64,000 nt of DNA from [Pantoea] beijingensis (GCF_022647505.1 NZ_CP071409.1:4030001-4094000); one strand, 5' to 3'; counted from the first letter of the stretch, positions 46,154 through 60,086 are shown. A program made the numbers and translations. Notes: generated by a model not told the origin, from the letters alone.

Positions 46154-46777
46154 ATGACTTTGATCAACACACTTTCCCGCCTGCTGGCATCCGCCGATAT
46201 TTCCCTGTCCGATCAGCAAAAACAGCAACTGGTTGGCTATGTTGAGATGCTCAACAAATGGAATAAAGCCTACAATTTGACTTCCGTGCGCGACCCGGAA
46301 CAGATGCTAACGCGTCATATACTGGACAGCATTGTCGTTAATCCACATTTGCAAGGTGAGCGTTTTATTGATGTAGGTACCGGGCCTGGATTGCCGGGTA
46401 TTCCGTTAGCGATTGTGCGTCCGGATGCCCATTTCACTCTGCTGGATAGCCTTGGCAAACGCATCCGCTTCCTGCGTCAGGTTCAGCATGAACTGAAACT
46501 GGAAAATATCGAACCTGTGCAAAGCCGCGTAGAAGCGTTTTCAGCAGAACCGCCCTTTGACGGGGTTATTAGCCGCGCCTTTGCTTCGTTGAACGATATG
46601 GTGAGCTGGTGCCATCATCTGCCGGCGAAAAATGGCGCGTTCTATGCGCTTAAAGGGGTATTGCCGGATGAAGAAATTGCCGCTCTTCCTGCAGATTATA
46701 GTGTGGATAAAATTCTTCGCCTCACTGTTCCACAACTGGAAGGGGAACGGCATTTGGTTATCATTAAAGCAATATGA
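46154..46777 (+). CDS. rsmG: 16S rRNA m7G527 methyltransferase RsmG (GidB)
   Basis: 207 aa. Class I SAM methyltransferase methylating N7 of G527 in 16S rRNA; loss gives low-level streptomycin resistance in relatives. Motif I '[16 protein letters not shown]' and '[13 protein letters not shown]' SAM-binding stretch, plus '[14 protein letters not shown]' are all present. Conserved position after mnmG. Confidence 0.97.
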   Translation: MTLINTLSRLLASADISLSDQQKQQLVGYVEMLNKWNKAYNLTSVRDPEQMLTRHILDSIVVNPHLQGERFIDVGTGPGLPGIPLAIVRPDAHFTLLDSLGKRIRFLRQVQHELKLENIEPVQSRVEAFSAEPPFDGVISRAFASLNDMVSWCHHLPAKNGAFYALKGVLPDEEIAALPADYSVDKILRLTVPQLEGERHLVIIKAI

Positions 46778-47484
46778 TGTCATTTCTGCTAAGGCAGGGT
46801 TAAATTAGGGATTCTGATTATATCTGTTACGCTCTGTTATTTAGCTTAACGTGCAGTTTTTTAAGATGAGAAAATCAGCGTGCTGTTTCTTTAAAGTTAA
46901 ATCAGTCTGGGAAAACAATAGACATTCACATTCTCATTTAACGAGCTATTAACATTTTATTATCAGCTTCATTACCAGCTAAGGCATAAATAAGCCTCTA
47001 AATAATCACGCAGGAAAATATATTGTCCTTATAAAAGGCGGGAATCTCGGTTATCCGGAATGATAAAAATTTGCTAACGATGTCAATACGCGCTTTTTTG
47101 GGATAGTAACCGACATTTTCAAAAGATAATTATTTATCATTTTGATAAGTAACAATTATTTTATTTATATGCATTCGAAGCCTGGAAAGTAAGCGCCTGA
47201 TTTTTCATCTTTTCATTGCTGTTGTGTGATCTAAAGCACGCTTTACCTTCCAGATTAGAGGCTTATTACAGAAATTTTTCTCCGGTTTATTGTTCTTGTG
47301 ACTTTAAAAAAAAGTAGCGCAGAAAGAAATTTAAATAATTGTTCACCTTTTCGCTACTTATCGATTGAAATCGCAGGTACGCCCCGTATAATTTGCTCGT
47401 TTTTTGCTGCTTGACTCAAAAGAGTAAAGGCAGTTTTATACGACACGCGACATACCCCAAATGGGGCAGGAGAATTGCAGCATC
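46778..47484 (+). promoter_or_regulatory. rsmG-atpI spacer and atp operon promoter
   Basis: 707 bases, AT-rich, with no gene. TTGAAA (47365-47370), 16 bases, TATAAT (47387-47392) is a near-consensus promoter about 90 bases before atpI. TGTGATCTAAAGCACGC (about 47225-47241) is half of a CRP-like site, and GATAATTATTTATC (about 47125-47138) is an AT palindrome; both are unproven. Confidence 0.65.
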
Positions 47485-48692
<1,208 letters not shown>

Positions 48693-48706
48693 TTTTTTTC
48701 TCAACA

Positions 48707-48833
48707 ATATCCCAATAGATTTCACGTTGCGGCATGGCGGTAACTGAACGAATCTCCGGGAGCATACATCGGTATGTGACTGGAGTGAGTAACGGCAACC
48801 AACACGGTCGCAACTTGAAGGATGAAGGGAATA
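48707..48833. repeat. ERIC element in the atpB-atpE spacer
   Basis: The full-length layout of the 127-bp enterobacterial repetitive intergenic consensus: TTTCACGTTGC at the left, GAATCTCCGGGAGCATACAT in the centre, TGACTGGAGTGAG, and AACTTGAAGGATGAAGGG at the right end, with terminal inverted repeats. The core parts match the standard ERIC primer sites with a few changes. It ends 33 bases before atpE, so the transcript carries a long hairpin between the a and c subunit genes. Confidence 0.88.
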
Positions 48834-48848
48834 ATTCGTTTTAACTGA

Positions 48849-49213
<365 letters not shown>

Positions 49214-49684
49214 GTGAACCTTAACGCAACAATCCTCGGCCAGGCCATCGCGTTCGTCCTGTTTGTCCTGTTCTGCATGAAGTACGTATGGCCGCCGATT
49301 ATGGCTGCCATCGAAAAGCGCCAGAAAGAAGTCGCTGAAGGCCTTGCTTCTGCAGAACGTGCAAAAAAAGATTTGGATCTCGCGCAGGCTAATGTGACCG
49401 ACCAGCTTAAGAAAGCGAAAGATGAAGCTCAGGTAATCATTGAACAGGCTAACAAGCGCCGTTCTCAGATCCTGGATGAAGCGAAAACTGAAGCTGAGCA
49501 GGAACGCAACAAGATCGTTACGCAAGCGCAGGCTGAAATTGATGCTGAGCGTAAACGTGCACGTGAAGAGTTGCGCAAGCAAGTCGCGATGCTGGCTGTG
49601 GCCGGCGCCGAGAAAATCATTGAACGTTCCGTGGATGAAGCTGCTAACAGCGACATCGTAGATAAACTGGTCGCTGAACTGTAA
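49214..49684 (+). CDS. atpF: ATP synthase F0 subunit b
   Basis: 156 aa. One N-terminal TM helix followed by a long charged amphipathic coiled coil of the peripheral stalk ('[20 protein letters not shown]' on). GTG start at 49214, as in E. coli, with AGAGG upstream. Confidence 0.97.
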   Translation: MNLNATILGQAIAFVLFVLFCMKYVWPPIMAAIEKRQKEVAEGLASAERAKKDLDLAQANVTDQLKKAKDEAQVIIEQANKRRSQILDEAKTEAEQERNKIVTQAQAEIDAERKRAREELRKQVAMLAVAGAEKIIERSVDEAANSDIVDKLVAEL

Positions 49685-49698
49685 GGAGGGAGGGGCTG

Positions 49699-50232
49699 AT
49701 GTCTGAATTTGTAACTGTAGCTCGCCCCTACGCCAAAGCAGCTTTTGACTTTGCTGTTGAGCATCAAAGTGTCGATCGCTGGCAGCAGATGCTGGCGTTT
49801 GCCGCTGAAGTGGCAAGCAATGAGCAGATGGCAGACCTCCTTTCCGGCGCACTGGCGCCGGAATCCGTGTCTGCTACTTTCATTGCAATCTGTGGTGATC
49901 AACTCGACGAAGCAGGCCAGAACCTGATTAAGGTAATGGCAGAAAACGGACGTTTGCACGCGCTTCCTGATGTATTGGTTCAGTATGTTCAACTGCGCGA
50001 AGCTTATGAAGCGACCGCTGAAGTTGATGTTATCTCTGCCAGTACTCTGAGTGACGAACAGCTGACGAAAATCAGCACCGCGATGGAAAAACGTCTGTCA
50101 CGCAAAGTTAAGCTGAATTGCAAAATCGATAAGTCTGTAATGGCAGGCGTAATCATCCGGGCGGGTGATATGGTCATTGATGGCAGCGTACGCGGTCGTC
50201 TTGAGCGTCTTGCAGACGTCTTGCAGTCTTAA
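49699..50232 (+). CDS. atpH: ATP synthase F1 subunit delta
   Basis: 177 aa, the E. coli length. OSCP/delta family: N-terminal six-helix domain binding the alpha N terminus, C-terminal domain contacting b ('[20 protein letters not shown]' conserved). GGAGG precedes the ATG. atpA follows 14 bases later. Confidence 0.97.
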   Translation: MSEFVTVARPYAKAAFDFAVEHQSVDRWQQMLAFAAEVASNEQMADLLSGALAPESVSATFIAICGDQLDEAGQNLIKVMAENGRLHALPDVLVQYVQLREAYEATAEVDVISASTLSDEQLTKISTAMEKRLSRKVKLNCKIDKSVMAGVIIRAGDMVIDGSVRGRLERLADVLQS

Positions 50233-50246
50233 GGGGACTGGAGCAT

Positions 50247-51788
50247 ATGCAACTGAATTCCACCGAAATCAGCGAACTGATCAAGCAGCGCATTGCTCAG
50301 TTCAATGTCGTGAGTGAATCTCACAACGAAGGTACTATTGTTTCTGTAAGTGACGGTATCATCCGCATCCACGGCCTGGCCGATTGTATGCAGGGTGAGA
50401 TGATTGCCCTGCCGGGTAACCGTTACGCTATCGCACTGAACCTGGAGCGTGACTCTGTGGGTGCAGTAGTGATGGGTCCTTACGCTGACCTGGCTGAAGG
50501 CATGAAGGTCAAGTGTACGGGACGTATTCTGGAAGTGCCGGTTGGCCGTGGTCTGCTGGGCCGCGTCGTCAATACCCTCGGCGCGCCAATCGATGGTAAA
50601 GGTGCCATTGAAAACGATGGTTTCTCTCCTATCGAAGTTATCGCACCAGGCGTTATCGACAGGCAGTCTGTCGATGAGCCAGTGCAAACGGGTTATAAAT
50701 CTGTCGACGCCATGATTCCAATCGGCCGTGGCCAGCGTGAGCTGATCATCGGTGACCGTCAGACCGGTAAAACCGCGATGGCTATCGACGCCATCATCAA
50801 TCAGCGCGACTCCGGTATTAAATGTGTGTACGTGGCTATCGGCCAGAAGGCGTCCACCATTTCTAACGTGGTTCGTAAGCTGGAAGAGCACAACGCATTG
50901 GCAAACACGATTGTTGTGGTTGCGACTGCGTCTGAATCGGCTGCTCTGCAATACCTGGCACCGTATGCTGGTTGTGCGATGGGTGAATATTTCCGTGACC
51001 GCGGTGAAGATGCGCTGATCGTGTACGATGACCTGTCTAAGCAGGCTGTTGCTTACCGTCAGGTTTCTCTGCTGCTGCGCCGTCCACCAGGACGTGAAGC
51101 TTTCCCTGGCGATGTGTTCTACCTCCACTCTCGTCTGTTGGAGCGTGCATCTCGCGTTAACGCTGAGTATGTTGAAGCGTTTACTAAAGGTGAAGTGAAA
51201 GGCAAAACCGGTTCACTGACCGCGCTGCCAATCATTGAAACTCAGGCGGGTGACGTTTCTGCGTTCGTTCCGACTAACGTAATCTCAATTACCGATGGTC
51301 AGATCTTCCTGGAAACCAACCTGTTTAACTCCGGTATTCGTCCGGCAGTTAACCCGGGTATCTCTGTATCCCGTGTTGGTGGTGCTGCTCAGACCAAGAT
51401 CATCAAGAAACTGTCCGGTGGTATTCGTACCGCGCTGGCACAGTATCGTGAACTGGCTGCGTTCTCGCAGTTCGCTTCTGATCTGGATGAAGCAACGCGT
51501 AAGCAGTTGAGCCATGGTCAGAAAGTGACCGAGCTGCTGAAACAGAAACAGTATGCGCCGATGTCCGTTGCGCAGCAGGGCCTGGTGCTGTTTGCTGCTG
51601 AACGCGGCTATCTGAATGACGTTGAACTGGCGAAAATCGGTAGCTTCGAAGCCGCGTTGCTGGCTTATGCCGATCGCGAACACGTCGAACTGATGGCTGA
51701 AATCAACCAGTCTGGTAACTATAACAACGATATCGAAGAGAAGCTGAAAGGCCTTCTTGATACGTTCAAAGCAACCCAGTCCTGGTAA
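50247..51788 (+). CDS. atpA: ATP synthase F1 subunit alpha
   Basis: 513 aa, non-catalytic nucleotide-binding subunit. P-loop 'GDRQTGKTA' (about 169-177), arginine finger region '[20 protein letters not shown]' (Arg about 376), and N-terminal beta-barrel to residue 95. A GCGGCTTG/CAAGCCGC hairpin (51797-51821) follows it before atpG, which may lower gamma synthesis. Confidence 0.98.
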   Translation: MQLNSTEISELIKQRIAQFNVVSESHNEGTIVSVSDGIIRIHGLADCMQGEMIALPGNRYAIALNLERDSVGAVVMGPYADLAEGMKVKCTGRILEVPVGRGLLGRVVNTLGAPIDGKGAIENDGFSPIEVIAPGVIDRQSVDEPVQTGYKSVDAMIPIGRGQRELIIGDRQTGKTAMAIDAIINQRDSGIKCVYVAIGQKASTISNVVRKLEEHNALANTIVVVATASESAALQYLAPYAGCAMGEYFRDRGEDALIVYDDLSKQAVAYRQVSLLLRRPPGREAFPGDVFYLHSRLLERASRVNAEYVEAFTKGEVKGKTGSLTALPIIETQAGDVSAFVPTNVISITDGQIFLETNLFNSGIRPAVNPGISVSRVGGAAQTKIIKKLSGGIRTALAQYRELAAFSQFASDLDEATRKQLSHGQKVTELLKQKQYAPMSVAQQGLVLFAAERGYLNDVELAKIGSFEAALLAYADREHVELMAEINQSGNYNNDIEEKLKGLLDTFKATQSW

Positions 51789-51840
51789 CGTCTGGCGGCT
51801 TGTCTGAAAGGGCAAGCCGCAAGGCTTTGAGGAGAAGCTT

Positions 51841-52707
51841 ATGGCCGGCGCAAAAGAGATACGTAGTAAGATCGGAAGCGTCCAGAACACGCAAAAGATC
51901 ACCAAAGCGATGGAAATGGTCGCCGCCTCCAAAATGCGTAAATCGCAGGAACGCATGGCGGCCAGCCGTCCTTATGCAGAAACCATGCGCAACGTGATTG
52001 GTCACATTGCGTTAGGTAATCTGGAATACAAGCACCCTTACCTGGAAGAGCGTGACGTGAAGCGCGTCGGCTATCTGGTCGTTTCTACCGACCGCGGGCT
52101 TTGTGGTGGTTTGAACATTAACCTGTTCAAAAAATTACTGGCTGATATGAAAAGCTGGTCTGATAAAGGCGTCGAGAGCGATCTGGCCATTATTGGTTCC
52201 AAGGGCGTGTCTTTCTTTAATTCTGTAGGCGGTAAGGTGGTTGCTCAGGTTACCGGCATGGGAGATAAACCTTCCCTGTCTGACTTGATTGGCCCCGTAA
52301 AAGTTATGCTACAGGCTTACGATGAAGGCCGTCTCGACAAGCTCTACATCGTTAGCAATAAATTTATCAACACCATGTCTCAATCTCCTCAGATCACACA
52401 GCTGCTGCCGTTACCGCCAGCAGAGGGTGAGGAAGATCTGAAGAAGAAGACCTGGGATTACCTGTATGAGCCGGATCCGAAAGGGTTGCTGGATACTTTA
52501 CTGCGCCGCTATGTAGAGTCACAGGTTTACCAGGGTGTTGTTGAAAACCTGGCCAGCGAGCAGGCCGCGCGTATGGTGGCGATGAAAGCTGCAACCGATA
52601 ACGGCGGTAACCTGATCAAAGAGCTGCAGTTGGTATACAACAAAGCTCGTCAGGCCAGCATCACCCAGGAACTTACCGAGATCGTCTCGGGGGCCTCCGC
52701 GGTTTAA
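51841..52707 (+). CDS. atpG: ATP synthase F1 subunit gamma
   Basis: 288 aa. Rotor shaft with long N- and C-terminal helices ('[20 protein letters not shown]' and '[19 protein letters not shown]') forming the coiled coil in the alpha3beta3 bore and a Rossmann-like middle. GAGGAG lies 6 bases before the ATG. Confidence 0.97.
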   Translation: MAGAKEIRSKIGSVQNTQKITKAMEMVAASKMRKSQERMAASRPYAETMRNVIGHIALGNLEYKHPYLEERDVKRVGYLVVSTDRGLCGGLNINLFKKLLADMKSWSDKGVESDLAIIGSKGVSFFNSVGGKVVAQVTGMGDKPSLSDLIGPVKVMLQAYDEGRLDKLYIVSNKFINTMSQSPQITQLLPLPPAEGEEDLKKKTWDYLYEPDPKGLLDTLLRRYVESQVYQGVVENLASEQAARMVAMKAATDNGGNLIKELQLVYNKARQASITQELTEIVSGASAV

Positions 52708-52732
52708 CCAGGTATACCCTGCTTGTGCGTAA

Positions 52733-54154
<1,422 letters not shown>

Positions 54155-54159
54155 TTATT

Positions 54160-54276
54160 TCCCTGAATCGTTCGGATGGCGGGAAGGCGATAAATATGTG
54201 GATCCCGAATTGCTTACTCAGGTCAGCAATTCGGCTGAACAAAAGCCATTAACGCACGTACGAACAGAGTGGGGAT
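54160..54276. repeat. ERIC-like element in the atpD-atpC spacer
   Basis: The 142-base spacer (about 20 in E. coli) holds a repeat resembling ERIC: GAAGGCG near the left, ATCCC and GCTTAC in the middle, AGCCATTAACGCACGTACGA near the right. A perfect 10-bp inverted repeat, CCGAATTGCT (54205-54214) and AGCAATTCGG (54225-54234), forms its central stem. The identity is diverged and assigned by eye. Confidence 0.5.
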
Positions 54277-54296
54277 AGTTTCCCTGGAGGTTAGAT

Positions 54297-54716
54297 ATGG
54301 CTATGACTTATCATCTGGATGTCGTCAGTGCAGAGCAACAAATGTTCTCTGGCCTGGTGCAAAAAATCCAGGTGTCAGGTAGCGAAGGTGAACTGGGTAT
54401 TTTTCCAGGGCACGCCCCGCTGCTGACTGCCATCAGGCCTGGTATGATTCGTATCGTTAAACAGCACGGTGAAGAAGAGTTTATCTATCTTTCCGGCGGT
54501 GTGCTGGAAGTTCAGCCGAGCACAACCACCGTGCTGGCTGATACGGCGATTCGTGGTACCGATCTCGACGAAGCGCGTGCGCTTGAAGCGAAACGCAAAG
54601 CGGAAGAGCATATGAACAGCTCTCACGGCGACGTCGATTACGCTCAGGCATCAGCAGAACTGGCCAAGGCAATCGCGAAGTTGCGCGTTATTGAGTTGAC
54701 CAAAAAAGCGATGTAA
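54297..54716 (+). CDS. atpC: ATP synthase F1 subunit epsilon
   Basis: 139 aa, same as E. coli. N-terminal beta-sandwich to about 85 ('[19 protein letters not shown]'), then the two-helix C-terminal domain that inhibits ATP hydrolysis ('[14 protein letters not shown]'). Last gene of the operon; a strong terminator follows. GGAGG lies 6 bases before the ATG. Confidence 0.97.
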   Translation: MAMTYHLDVVSAEQQMFSGLVQKIQVSGSEGELGIFPGHAPLLTAIRPGMIRIVKQHGEEEFIYLSGGVLEVQPSTTTVLADTAIRGTDLDEARALEAKRKAEEHMNSSHGDVDYAQASAELAKAIAKLRVIELTKKAM

Positions 54717-54734
54717 CCAGGCTTTATGTCCAGA

Positions 54735-54769
54735 AATGCCGATCGGTAATCCGATCGGCATTTTTTTTG
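54735..54769 (+). terminator. atp operon terminator
   Basis: AATGCCGATCGG (54735-54746) and CCGATCGGCATT (54751-54762) form a perfect 12-bp stem with a TAAT loop, followed by eight T. Ends the atpIBEFHAGDC transcript; glmU begins 87 bases later. Confidence 0.95.
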
Positions 54770-54855
54770 TCTGCTAATTTTGTATCGAGAAAAATGTAGT
54801 AATCTCAACGTGAAACCGCTTTACTTTCGTCAATCAGAAAATGGTCAGGATGTTT

Positions 54856-56226
54856 ATGTCAAACAGTGCGATGAGCGTGGTCATACTTGCTGCTGGCAAG
54901 GGTACCCGTATGTATTCCGATCTCCCCAAAGTTTTGCATCAGCTGGCAGGGAAACCTATGGTGCAGCACGTTATTGATGCAGCAAATCATCTTGGTGCGC
55001 GTAAAGTGAACCTGGTATATGGGCATGGTGGCGATCTGCTTAAATCCACACTGAATGATGACTCGCTGACTTGGGTACTTCAGGCTGAACAGTTGGGAAC
55101 CGGGCACGCAATGCAGCAGGCAGCACCTCACTTTGCCGACGAAGAAGATATTTTAATGTTGTACGGTGATGTGCCATTGATCTCGTTAGAAACCCTTGAA
55201 CGTTTGAGGGTGTCAAAGCCTGCAGGCGGCATTGGGTTGCTTACCGTCAAACTCGATAACCCGACCGGTTACGGGCGTATCGTGCGTCAGCAGGGCAACA
55301 TTGTTGGCATCATTGAGCAAAAAGATGCCAGCCCGGAGCAACTGGCGATTAATGAAATTAATACCGGTATTCTGATCGCCAATGGCGCCGATCTGAAGCG
55401 TTGGCTGAGCAAACTCAGTAATAACAATGCGCAAGGTGAATATTATATTACCGATATCATAGCTCTTGCTCACCAGGAAGGCCGCAGCATTGAAGCTGTG
55501 CACCCGGCACGAATCAGTGAAACTGAAGGCGTAAACAACCGTCTGCAACTTTCCACGCTTGAGAGGGTATATCAGCACGAACAAGCTGAAAAATTGCTGT
55601 TGGCTGGCGTGATGTTACAGGACCCGGCGCGATTCGACCTGCGCGGTCAGCTTAAGCATGGCCGTGACGTGGTGATTGATACCAATGTGATCATTGAAGG
55701 TCAGGTTACGCTAGGCGATCGTGTAAAAATCGGTACCGGCTGTGTGATCAAAAACAGTGTGATTGGCGACGATTGCGAAATCAGCCCTTACAGCGTCGTC
55801 GAGGATGCTGAATTGGGCGTGAGCTGTACCATCGGACCCTTTGCCCGCTTACGTCCCGGCAGTGAACTGGCAGAAGGCGCGCATGTCGGTAACTTTGTCG
55901 AGATGAAAAAAGCGCGACTGGGTAAAGGTTCTAAAGCTGGACATCTCAGCTATCTGGGTGATGCGGAAATTGGCGCGGGCGTCAACATTGGGGCGGGGAC
56001 GATTACCTGCAACTACGACGGCGCAAACAAATTTAAAACCATTATTGGCGACAATGTCTTTGTGGGTTCAGATACTCAGCTGGTTGCGCCAGTCACCGTA
56101 GCCAGCGGTGCCACTATCGCTGCGGGTACCACGGTGATGAAAGATATCCTTGCTGATGATTTAGTTTATAACCGTAAAGAACAGAATCATAAAGCCGGTT
56201 GGCATCGCCCGGCTAAAAAGAAATAA
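54856..56226 (+). CDS. glmU: Bifunctional UDP-N-acetylglucosamine pyrophosphorylase / glucosamine-1-phosphate acetyltransferase
   Basis: 456 aa, the E. coli length. N-terminal uridyltransferase domain with '[18 protein letters not shown]' (residues 10-27) and Mg-binding 'LYGDVPLI'; C-terminal left-handed beta-helix acetyltransferase (about 250-456) with hexapeptide repeats, '[10 protein letters not shown]' and catalytic His of '[12 protein letters not shown]'. Makes UDP-GlcNAc for peptidoglycan and LPS. In-frame ATGs at 54841 and 54850 exist, but AGGA sits 5 bases before the one at 54856, which matches E. coli. Confidence 0.97.
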   Translation: MSNSAMSVVILAAGKGTRMYSDLPKVLHQLAGKPMVQHVIDAANHLGARKVNLVYGHGGDLLKSTLNDDSLTWVLQAEQLGTGHAMQQAAPHFADEEDILMLYGDVPLISLETLERLRVSKPAGGIGLLTVKLDNPTGYGRIVRQQGNIVGIIEQKDASPEQLAINEINTGILIANGADLKRWLSKLSNNNAQGEYYITDIIALAHQEGRSIEAVHPARISETEGVNNRLQLSTLERVYQHEQAEKLLLAGVMLQDPARFDLRGQLKHGRDVVIDTNVIIEGQVTLGDRVKIGTGCVIKNSVIGDDCEISPYSVVEDAELGVSCTIGPFARLRPGSELAEGAHVGNFVEMKKARLGKGSKAGHLSYLGDAEIGAGVNIGAGTITCNYDGANKFKTIIGDNVFVGSDTQLVAPVTVASGATIAAGTTVMKDILADDLVYNRKEQNHKAGWHRPAKKK

Positions 56227-56381
56227 ACCCATTTTTTGCAGGGTGAGCGCGGCTTGCCCTGAACTGCAAATAATAATACCCCCCTTATCTACAAGGCTCG
56301 GGGAACCGGTAAATACCGGCATAATCAGGTCATAAGACAACATAAATGGCGCTGAAACGCCATGAGTCAGGAAAAATATCT
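56227..56381 (+). promoter_or_regulatory. glmU-glmS intergenic leader
   Basis: Contains a hairpin ATGGCG/CGCCAT (56345-56362) shortly before the glmS ribosome site CAGGAAAAAT. In E. coli this mRNA leader is the target of the GlmZ small RNA, which opens an inhibitory hairpin. The same control is inferred, though the pairing site itself was not identified. Confidence 0.55.
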
Positions 56382-58211
56382 ATGTGTGGAATTGTTGGCG
56401 CTGTTGCGCAGCGTGATATCGCAGAAATCCTGTTGGAAGGCCTGCGCCGTCTTGAGTATCGCGGATATGATTCTGCGGGATTGGCCGTCGTCGATCGGCA
56501 GGGGCATGTCACGCGCCTGCGCCGGTTAGGAAAAGTACAGAGGCTGGCTGAAGCGGTAGAAGAAACGGTTGTTGAAGGCGGTGCGGGCATTGCACACACT
56601 CGCTGGGCAACCCACGGTGAACCTTCCGAAGCGAATGCGCATCCGCATATTTCTCAACATATCATTGTGGTTCACAACGGTATTATTGAGAACCATGAAC
56701 CGTTGCGGGCGCTGCTGGTTGAGCGCGGCTACGTTTTTGCTTCTGAAACGGATACCGAAGTGGTGGCGCATTTGGTCCACTGGGAGCAGCAGCAAGGCGG
56801 TAGCCTGCGTGAAGTTGTGTTGCGCGTTATCCCACAGCTGCGCGGCGCATATGGCATGGTCATCATGGATAGCCGCGATCCCTCCGTGTTGGTCGCCGCA
56901 CGCTCCGGAAGTCCATTGGTGATTGGACGTGGCGTGGGTGAAAACTTTATCGCTTCAGATCAATTGGCATTATTGCCGGTCACGCGTCGTTTTATCTACC
57001 TTGAAGAGGGGGATATTGCTGAAATAACTCGTCGCGAAGTGAATATTGTCGATCGCGATGGCAATCAAGTGACACGTGCCGAGATTGAATCAAACGCGCA
57101 GTATGATGCCGGTGATAAGGGCGTATACCGCCATTACATGCAAAAAGAGATTTACGAACAACCTACGGCACTCAAAAACACGCTGAGTGGTCGCTTTAAC
57201 CACGGTGAAGTCGATCTCTCTGAGTTGGGGCAGCAGGCGAATGTGCTGTTGTCACAGGTTGAACACATTCAGATCGTCGCCTGTGGGACCTCCTATAACT
57301 CAGGGATGGTTTCACGCTACTGGTTTGAGTCATTGGCGAATGTTCCCTGTGATGTAGAAATTGCCTCTGAATTTCGTTACCGCAAATCGGCGGTCCGTAA
57401 AAATAGCTTGTTGATTACTTTGTCACAATCCGGTGAAACGGCTGATACCCTTGCGGCTCTGCGCTTATCAAAGGAACTGGGATATCTTGGTTCACTGGCC
57501 ATATGTAACGTGGCGGGTTCATCGTTGGTACGCGAGTCCGATCTGGCTCTGATGACCAAAGCCGGTACCGAAATCGGTGTCGCTTCGACTAAGGCATTTA
57601 CCACACAGTTGACTGTTCTGCTCATGCTGGTGGCGAAGATAGGCCGCCTGAAAGGCATGGAAGCGCAGGTAGAACATGACATAGTCCATGCTTTACAGGC
57701 GTTACCAAGTCGTATTGAACAGATGTTGTCCCAGGATAAGCTGATTGAAGAGCTGGCGGAAGATTTTTCTGACAAGCACCATGCGTTATTCCTTGGCCGT
57801 GGCGATCAGTATCCGATTGCGATGGAAGGTGCGCTGAAGCTTAAAGAGATCTCTTATATTCATGCGGAAGCTTATGCGGCAGGTGAACTGAAACATGGTC
57901 CACTGGCATTGATTGATGCGGATATGCCGGTCATTGTCGTTGCACCGAACAATGAGCTGCTGGAAAAGCTGAAATCCAACATTGAAGAAGTACGTGCACG
58001 TGGTGGTTTACTGTATGTGTTTGCCGATCGCGATGCTGGATTCAGCGACAGCGAAGGCATGCGCATTATCCCACTGCCGCACGTTGAAGAGGTGATCGCG
58101 CCTATTTTCTACACGGTGCCGCTGCAGTTGCTTTCTTACCACGTTGCGCTGATTAAAGGCACGGACGTTGATCAGCCGCGAAACCTGGCTAAATCGGTCA
58201 CGGTAGAGTAA
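56382..58211 (+). CDS. glmS: Glutamine--fructose-6-phosphate aminotransferase
   Basis: 609 aa, same as E. coli. N-terminal Ntn glutaminase with catalytic Cys2 in [12 protein letters not shown], '[16 protein letters not shown]', and two SIS domains (about 285 and 460) binding fructose-6-phosphate ('[15 protein letters not shown]', '[13 protein letters not shown]'). Makes glucosamine-6-phosphate. The start must place Cys after Met, so the ATG at 56382 is chosen over the longer frame from 56346. The last 36 bases carry the conserved recognition site for Tn7 (TnsD), whose insertion point is just downstream. Confidence 0.98.
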   Translation: MCGIVGAVAQRDIAEILLEGLRRLEYRGYDSAGLAVVDRQGHVTRLRRLGKVQRLAEAVEETVVEGGAGIAHTRWATHGEPSEANAHPHISQHIIVVHNGIIENHEPLRALLVERGYVFASETDTEVVAHLVHWEQQQGGSLREVVLRVIPQLRGAYGMVIMDSRDPSVLVAARSGSPLVIGRGVGENFIASDQLALLPVTRRFIYLEEGDIAEITRREVNIVDRDGNQVTRAEIESNAQYDAGDKGVYRHYMQKEIYEQPTALKNTLSGRFNHGEVDLSELGQQANVLLSQVEHIQIVACGTSYNSGMVSRYWFESLANVPCDVEIASEFRYRKSAVRKNSLLITLSQSGETADTLAALRLSKELGYLGSLAICNVAGSSLVRESDLALMTKAGTEIGVASTKAFTTQLTVLLMLVAKIGRLKGMEAQVEHDIVHALQALPSRIEQMLSQDKLIEELAEDFSDKHHALFLGRGDQYPIAMEGALKLKEISYIHAEAYAAGELKHGPLALIDADMPVIVVAPNNELLEKLKSNIEEVRARGGLLYVFADRDAGFSDSEGMRIIPLPHVEEVIAPIFYTVPLQLLSYHVALIKGTDVDQPRNLAKSVTVE

Positions 58212-58538
58212 TTCGCTGATTAACAGGTAGCACACCTGGCGAGATCGAAACATACTATCCGGTATCCTTTCAACGGGCTCTGCCGGATTTTTTGTATTAT
58301 TAATTGCTGTCAGCGCTGTGGCTTAATAACCCTCGTTAAATCCTTTGTACTCTGTCCGCGCCGGATATGTCGACCTTTCTCAAATTCTGACGTAAGTGAG
58401 AGCCGCTTGCCCGGTAAAGTCATTCCATTTTTCCATAACACGCAGTAGTCTCATCTTTCACTGCAACGGCCTGTCCGGTTGAGATAACCGCTCCGTTCCG
58501 AATAAAAAGAAAAATCGATCCGAACAATCAGGATAATT
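58212..58538 (+). other. glmS terminator and shiA upstream region
   Basis: 327 bases. An ATCCGG/CCGGAT hairpin with a T tract (58257-58294) ends the glmUS transcript. The Tn7 target point, about 25 bases after glmS, falls at 58235-58240, and no Tn7 end or target duplication is seen. The rest holds no gene; AGGA lies 9 bases before shiA. Confidence 0.6.
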
Positions 58539-59849
58539 ATGGACAACAGCATCATTCATCACCCTTCTTCGTCCACCCATAAACTGGCACACCGTGCTGC
58601 ATGGGGGAGTTTTGCCGGGGCCGTCGTCGACTGGTATGATTTTTTACTGTATGGCATTACTGCTGCGCTGGTGTTCAACCATGCTTTTTTCCCACAGGTA
58701 AGCCCAACAATGGGAACGCTTGTGGCATTTGCGACCTTTGGTGTTGGTTTTTTGTTTCGCCCTTTAGGCGGTATTATTTTTGGTCATTATGGCGATCTGC
58801 TGGGACGTAAGCGGATGCTAATGCTAACAGTCTGGATGATGGGGCTTTCCACTGCCTGTATCGGCTTATTACCCTCTTATGACACGATTGGTTGGTGGGC
58901 ACCGATACTGCTGGTTGTTTTGCGGGCTATCCAGGGATTTGCCGTTGGAGGTGAATGGGGTGGCGCAGCGTTGCTGGCAGTTGAAAATGCCCCAGAGGGG
59001 AAAAAAGCGTTCTATAGCAGTGGGGTGCAGGTGGGTTATGGCGTTGGGCTGCTTCTGGCAACGGGCCTGGTATCACTGATTAGTCATTTTACCCGCGATA
59101 GTGATTTTTTAAGCTGGGGCTGGCGGCTTCCCTTTTTATTTAGCCTGGTTCTGGTCGCGATAGCCTGGCGTATTCGCGCAGGCATAGATGAATCCCCCGA
59201 CTTTATACGACAGCAAAAAAAACCGGAAGAAAAGCATACGTTGCCAGTGGTTGAGGCTTTGCGCCGCCACCCAGGTGCATTTTTACTGATTATCGCGCTA
59301 CGACTATGTGAATTACTGACGATGTATATCGTCACTACTTTCGCCTTGAATTATTCCACCAGCGCGCTGGCGCTACCGCGTGAGCTATTCCTGAATATAG
59401 GTTTAGTGGTTGGTGCGGTTAGTTGCCTGACAATTCCTTTTTTTGCATTTCTTGCGGATAAGTTTGGGCGGCGGCGCGTTTATATTACTGGCGCATTGAT
59501 TGGGGCCATTAGTGCCTTTCCATTCTTTCTGGCAATGGAATCGCATTCCACATTGTGGATCATCTTTTTCTCAGTAATGTTGGCGAATATTGCCCACGAT
59601 ATGGTGGTTTGCGTACAGCAACCGATGTTTACCGAGCTGTTCGGTGCGCGTTATCGGTACAGTGGTGCGGGCGTCGGGTATCAGGTCGCCAGCGTGGTTG
59701 GGGGCGGATTTACGCCATTTATCGCCGCTATGCTGGTGGTCTTTTCTGATGGCAGCTGGCACAGCGTCGCTGTATATCTCATGGCAGGTTGTCTGATATC
59801 GGCGCTCTCTGCTTTGCTGGTCAAACCCGCTCAACCTGTAAATGGCTAG
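58539..59849 (+). CDS. shiA: MFS shikimate/proton symporter, ShiA-like
   Basis: 436 aa with 12 TM helices of the metabolite/H+ symporter branch. Very close over its whole length to E. coli ShiA (438 aa): 'GSFAGAVVDWYDFLLYGITAALVF', 'GHYGDLLGRKRMLMLTVWMMG' motif A, and 'RAIQGFAVGGEWGGAALL' are near identical (each seen in shorter parts). Imports shikimate and dehydroshikimate in E. coli, a trait useful on plants. Its place between glmS and pstS is not the E. coli one. Substrate by homology only. Confidence 0.85.
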   Translation: MDNSIIHHPSSSTHKLAHRAAWGSFAGAVVDWYDFLLYGITAALVFNHAFFPQVSPTMGTLVAFATFGVGFLFRPLGGIIFGHYGDLLGRKRMLMLTVWMMGLSTACIGLLPSYDTIGWWAPILLVVLRAIQGFAVGGEWGGAALLAVENAPEGKKAFYSSGVQVGYGVGLLLATGLVSLISHFTRDSDFLSWGWRLPFLFSLVLVAIAWRIRAGIDESPDFIRQQKKPEEKHTLPVVEALRRHPGAFLLIIALRLCELLTMYIVTTFALNYSTSALALPRELFLNIGLVVGAVSCLTIPFFAFLADKFGRRRVYITGALIGAISAFPFFLAMESHSTLWIIFFSVMLANIAHDMVVCVQQPMFTELFGARYRYSGAGVGYQVASVVGGGFTPFIAAMLVVFSDGSWHSVAVYLMAGCLISALSALLVKPAQPVNG

Positions 59850-59959
59850 TTTCCTTCCCAGGGGCGGTAGCGTATTGCGATCGCCCTATAATGCAGAGCG
59901 GTAGTGGCATATGCTTTTACTCTCAGCGCTCAGTGACTGGCGAACCGTTAAGCAGTTTG

Positions 59960-60010
59960 TTGTCATAAAAATGTCATTTTTAGTACATTTTACTGTCACT
60001 AAACTGTCCT
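59960..60010 (+). promoter_or_regulatory. Two Pho boxes upstream of pstS
   Basis: TTGTCATAAAAATGTCAT (59960-59977) and CTGTCACTAAACTGTCCT (59993-60010) each fit the 18-bp PhoB box of two 7-mers separated by 4 AT-rich bases. They are 33 bases apart, three helical turns, on the same face. The second replaces the -35 as usual for PhoB-activated promoters. Confidence 0.93.
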
Positions 60011-60086
60011 ATTTTCCCCCTCAGCAGCAATGAATAAACTTACTAAAATGGCGTGAAGCCTGACTTTATTATCCCGTGGAGGGAAC

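Noticed and set aside
47122..47148. Possible Fur box (GATAATTATTTATC)
   Set aside because: Only a partial match to the 19-bp consensus in AT-rich DNA, and no iron gene is next to it.
58212..58300. Tn7 insertion after glmS
   Set aside because: The target sequence is conserved but no Tn7 ends, transposition genes or 5-bp duplication are visible.
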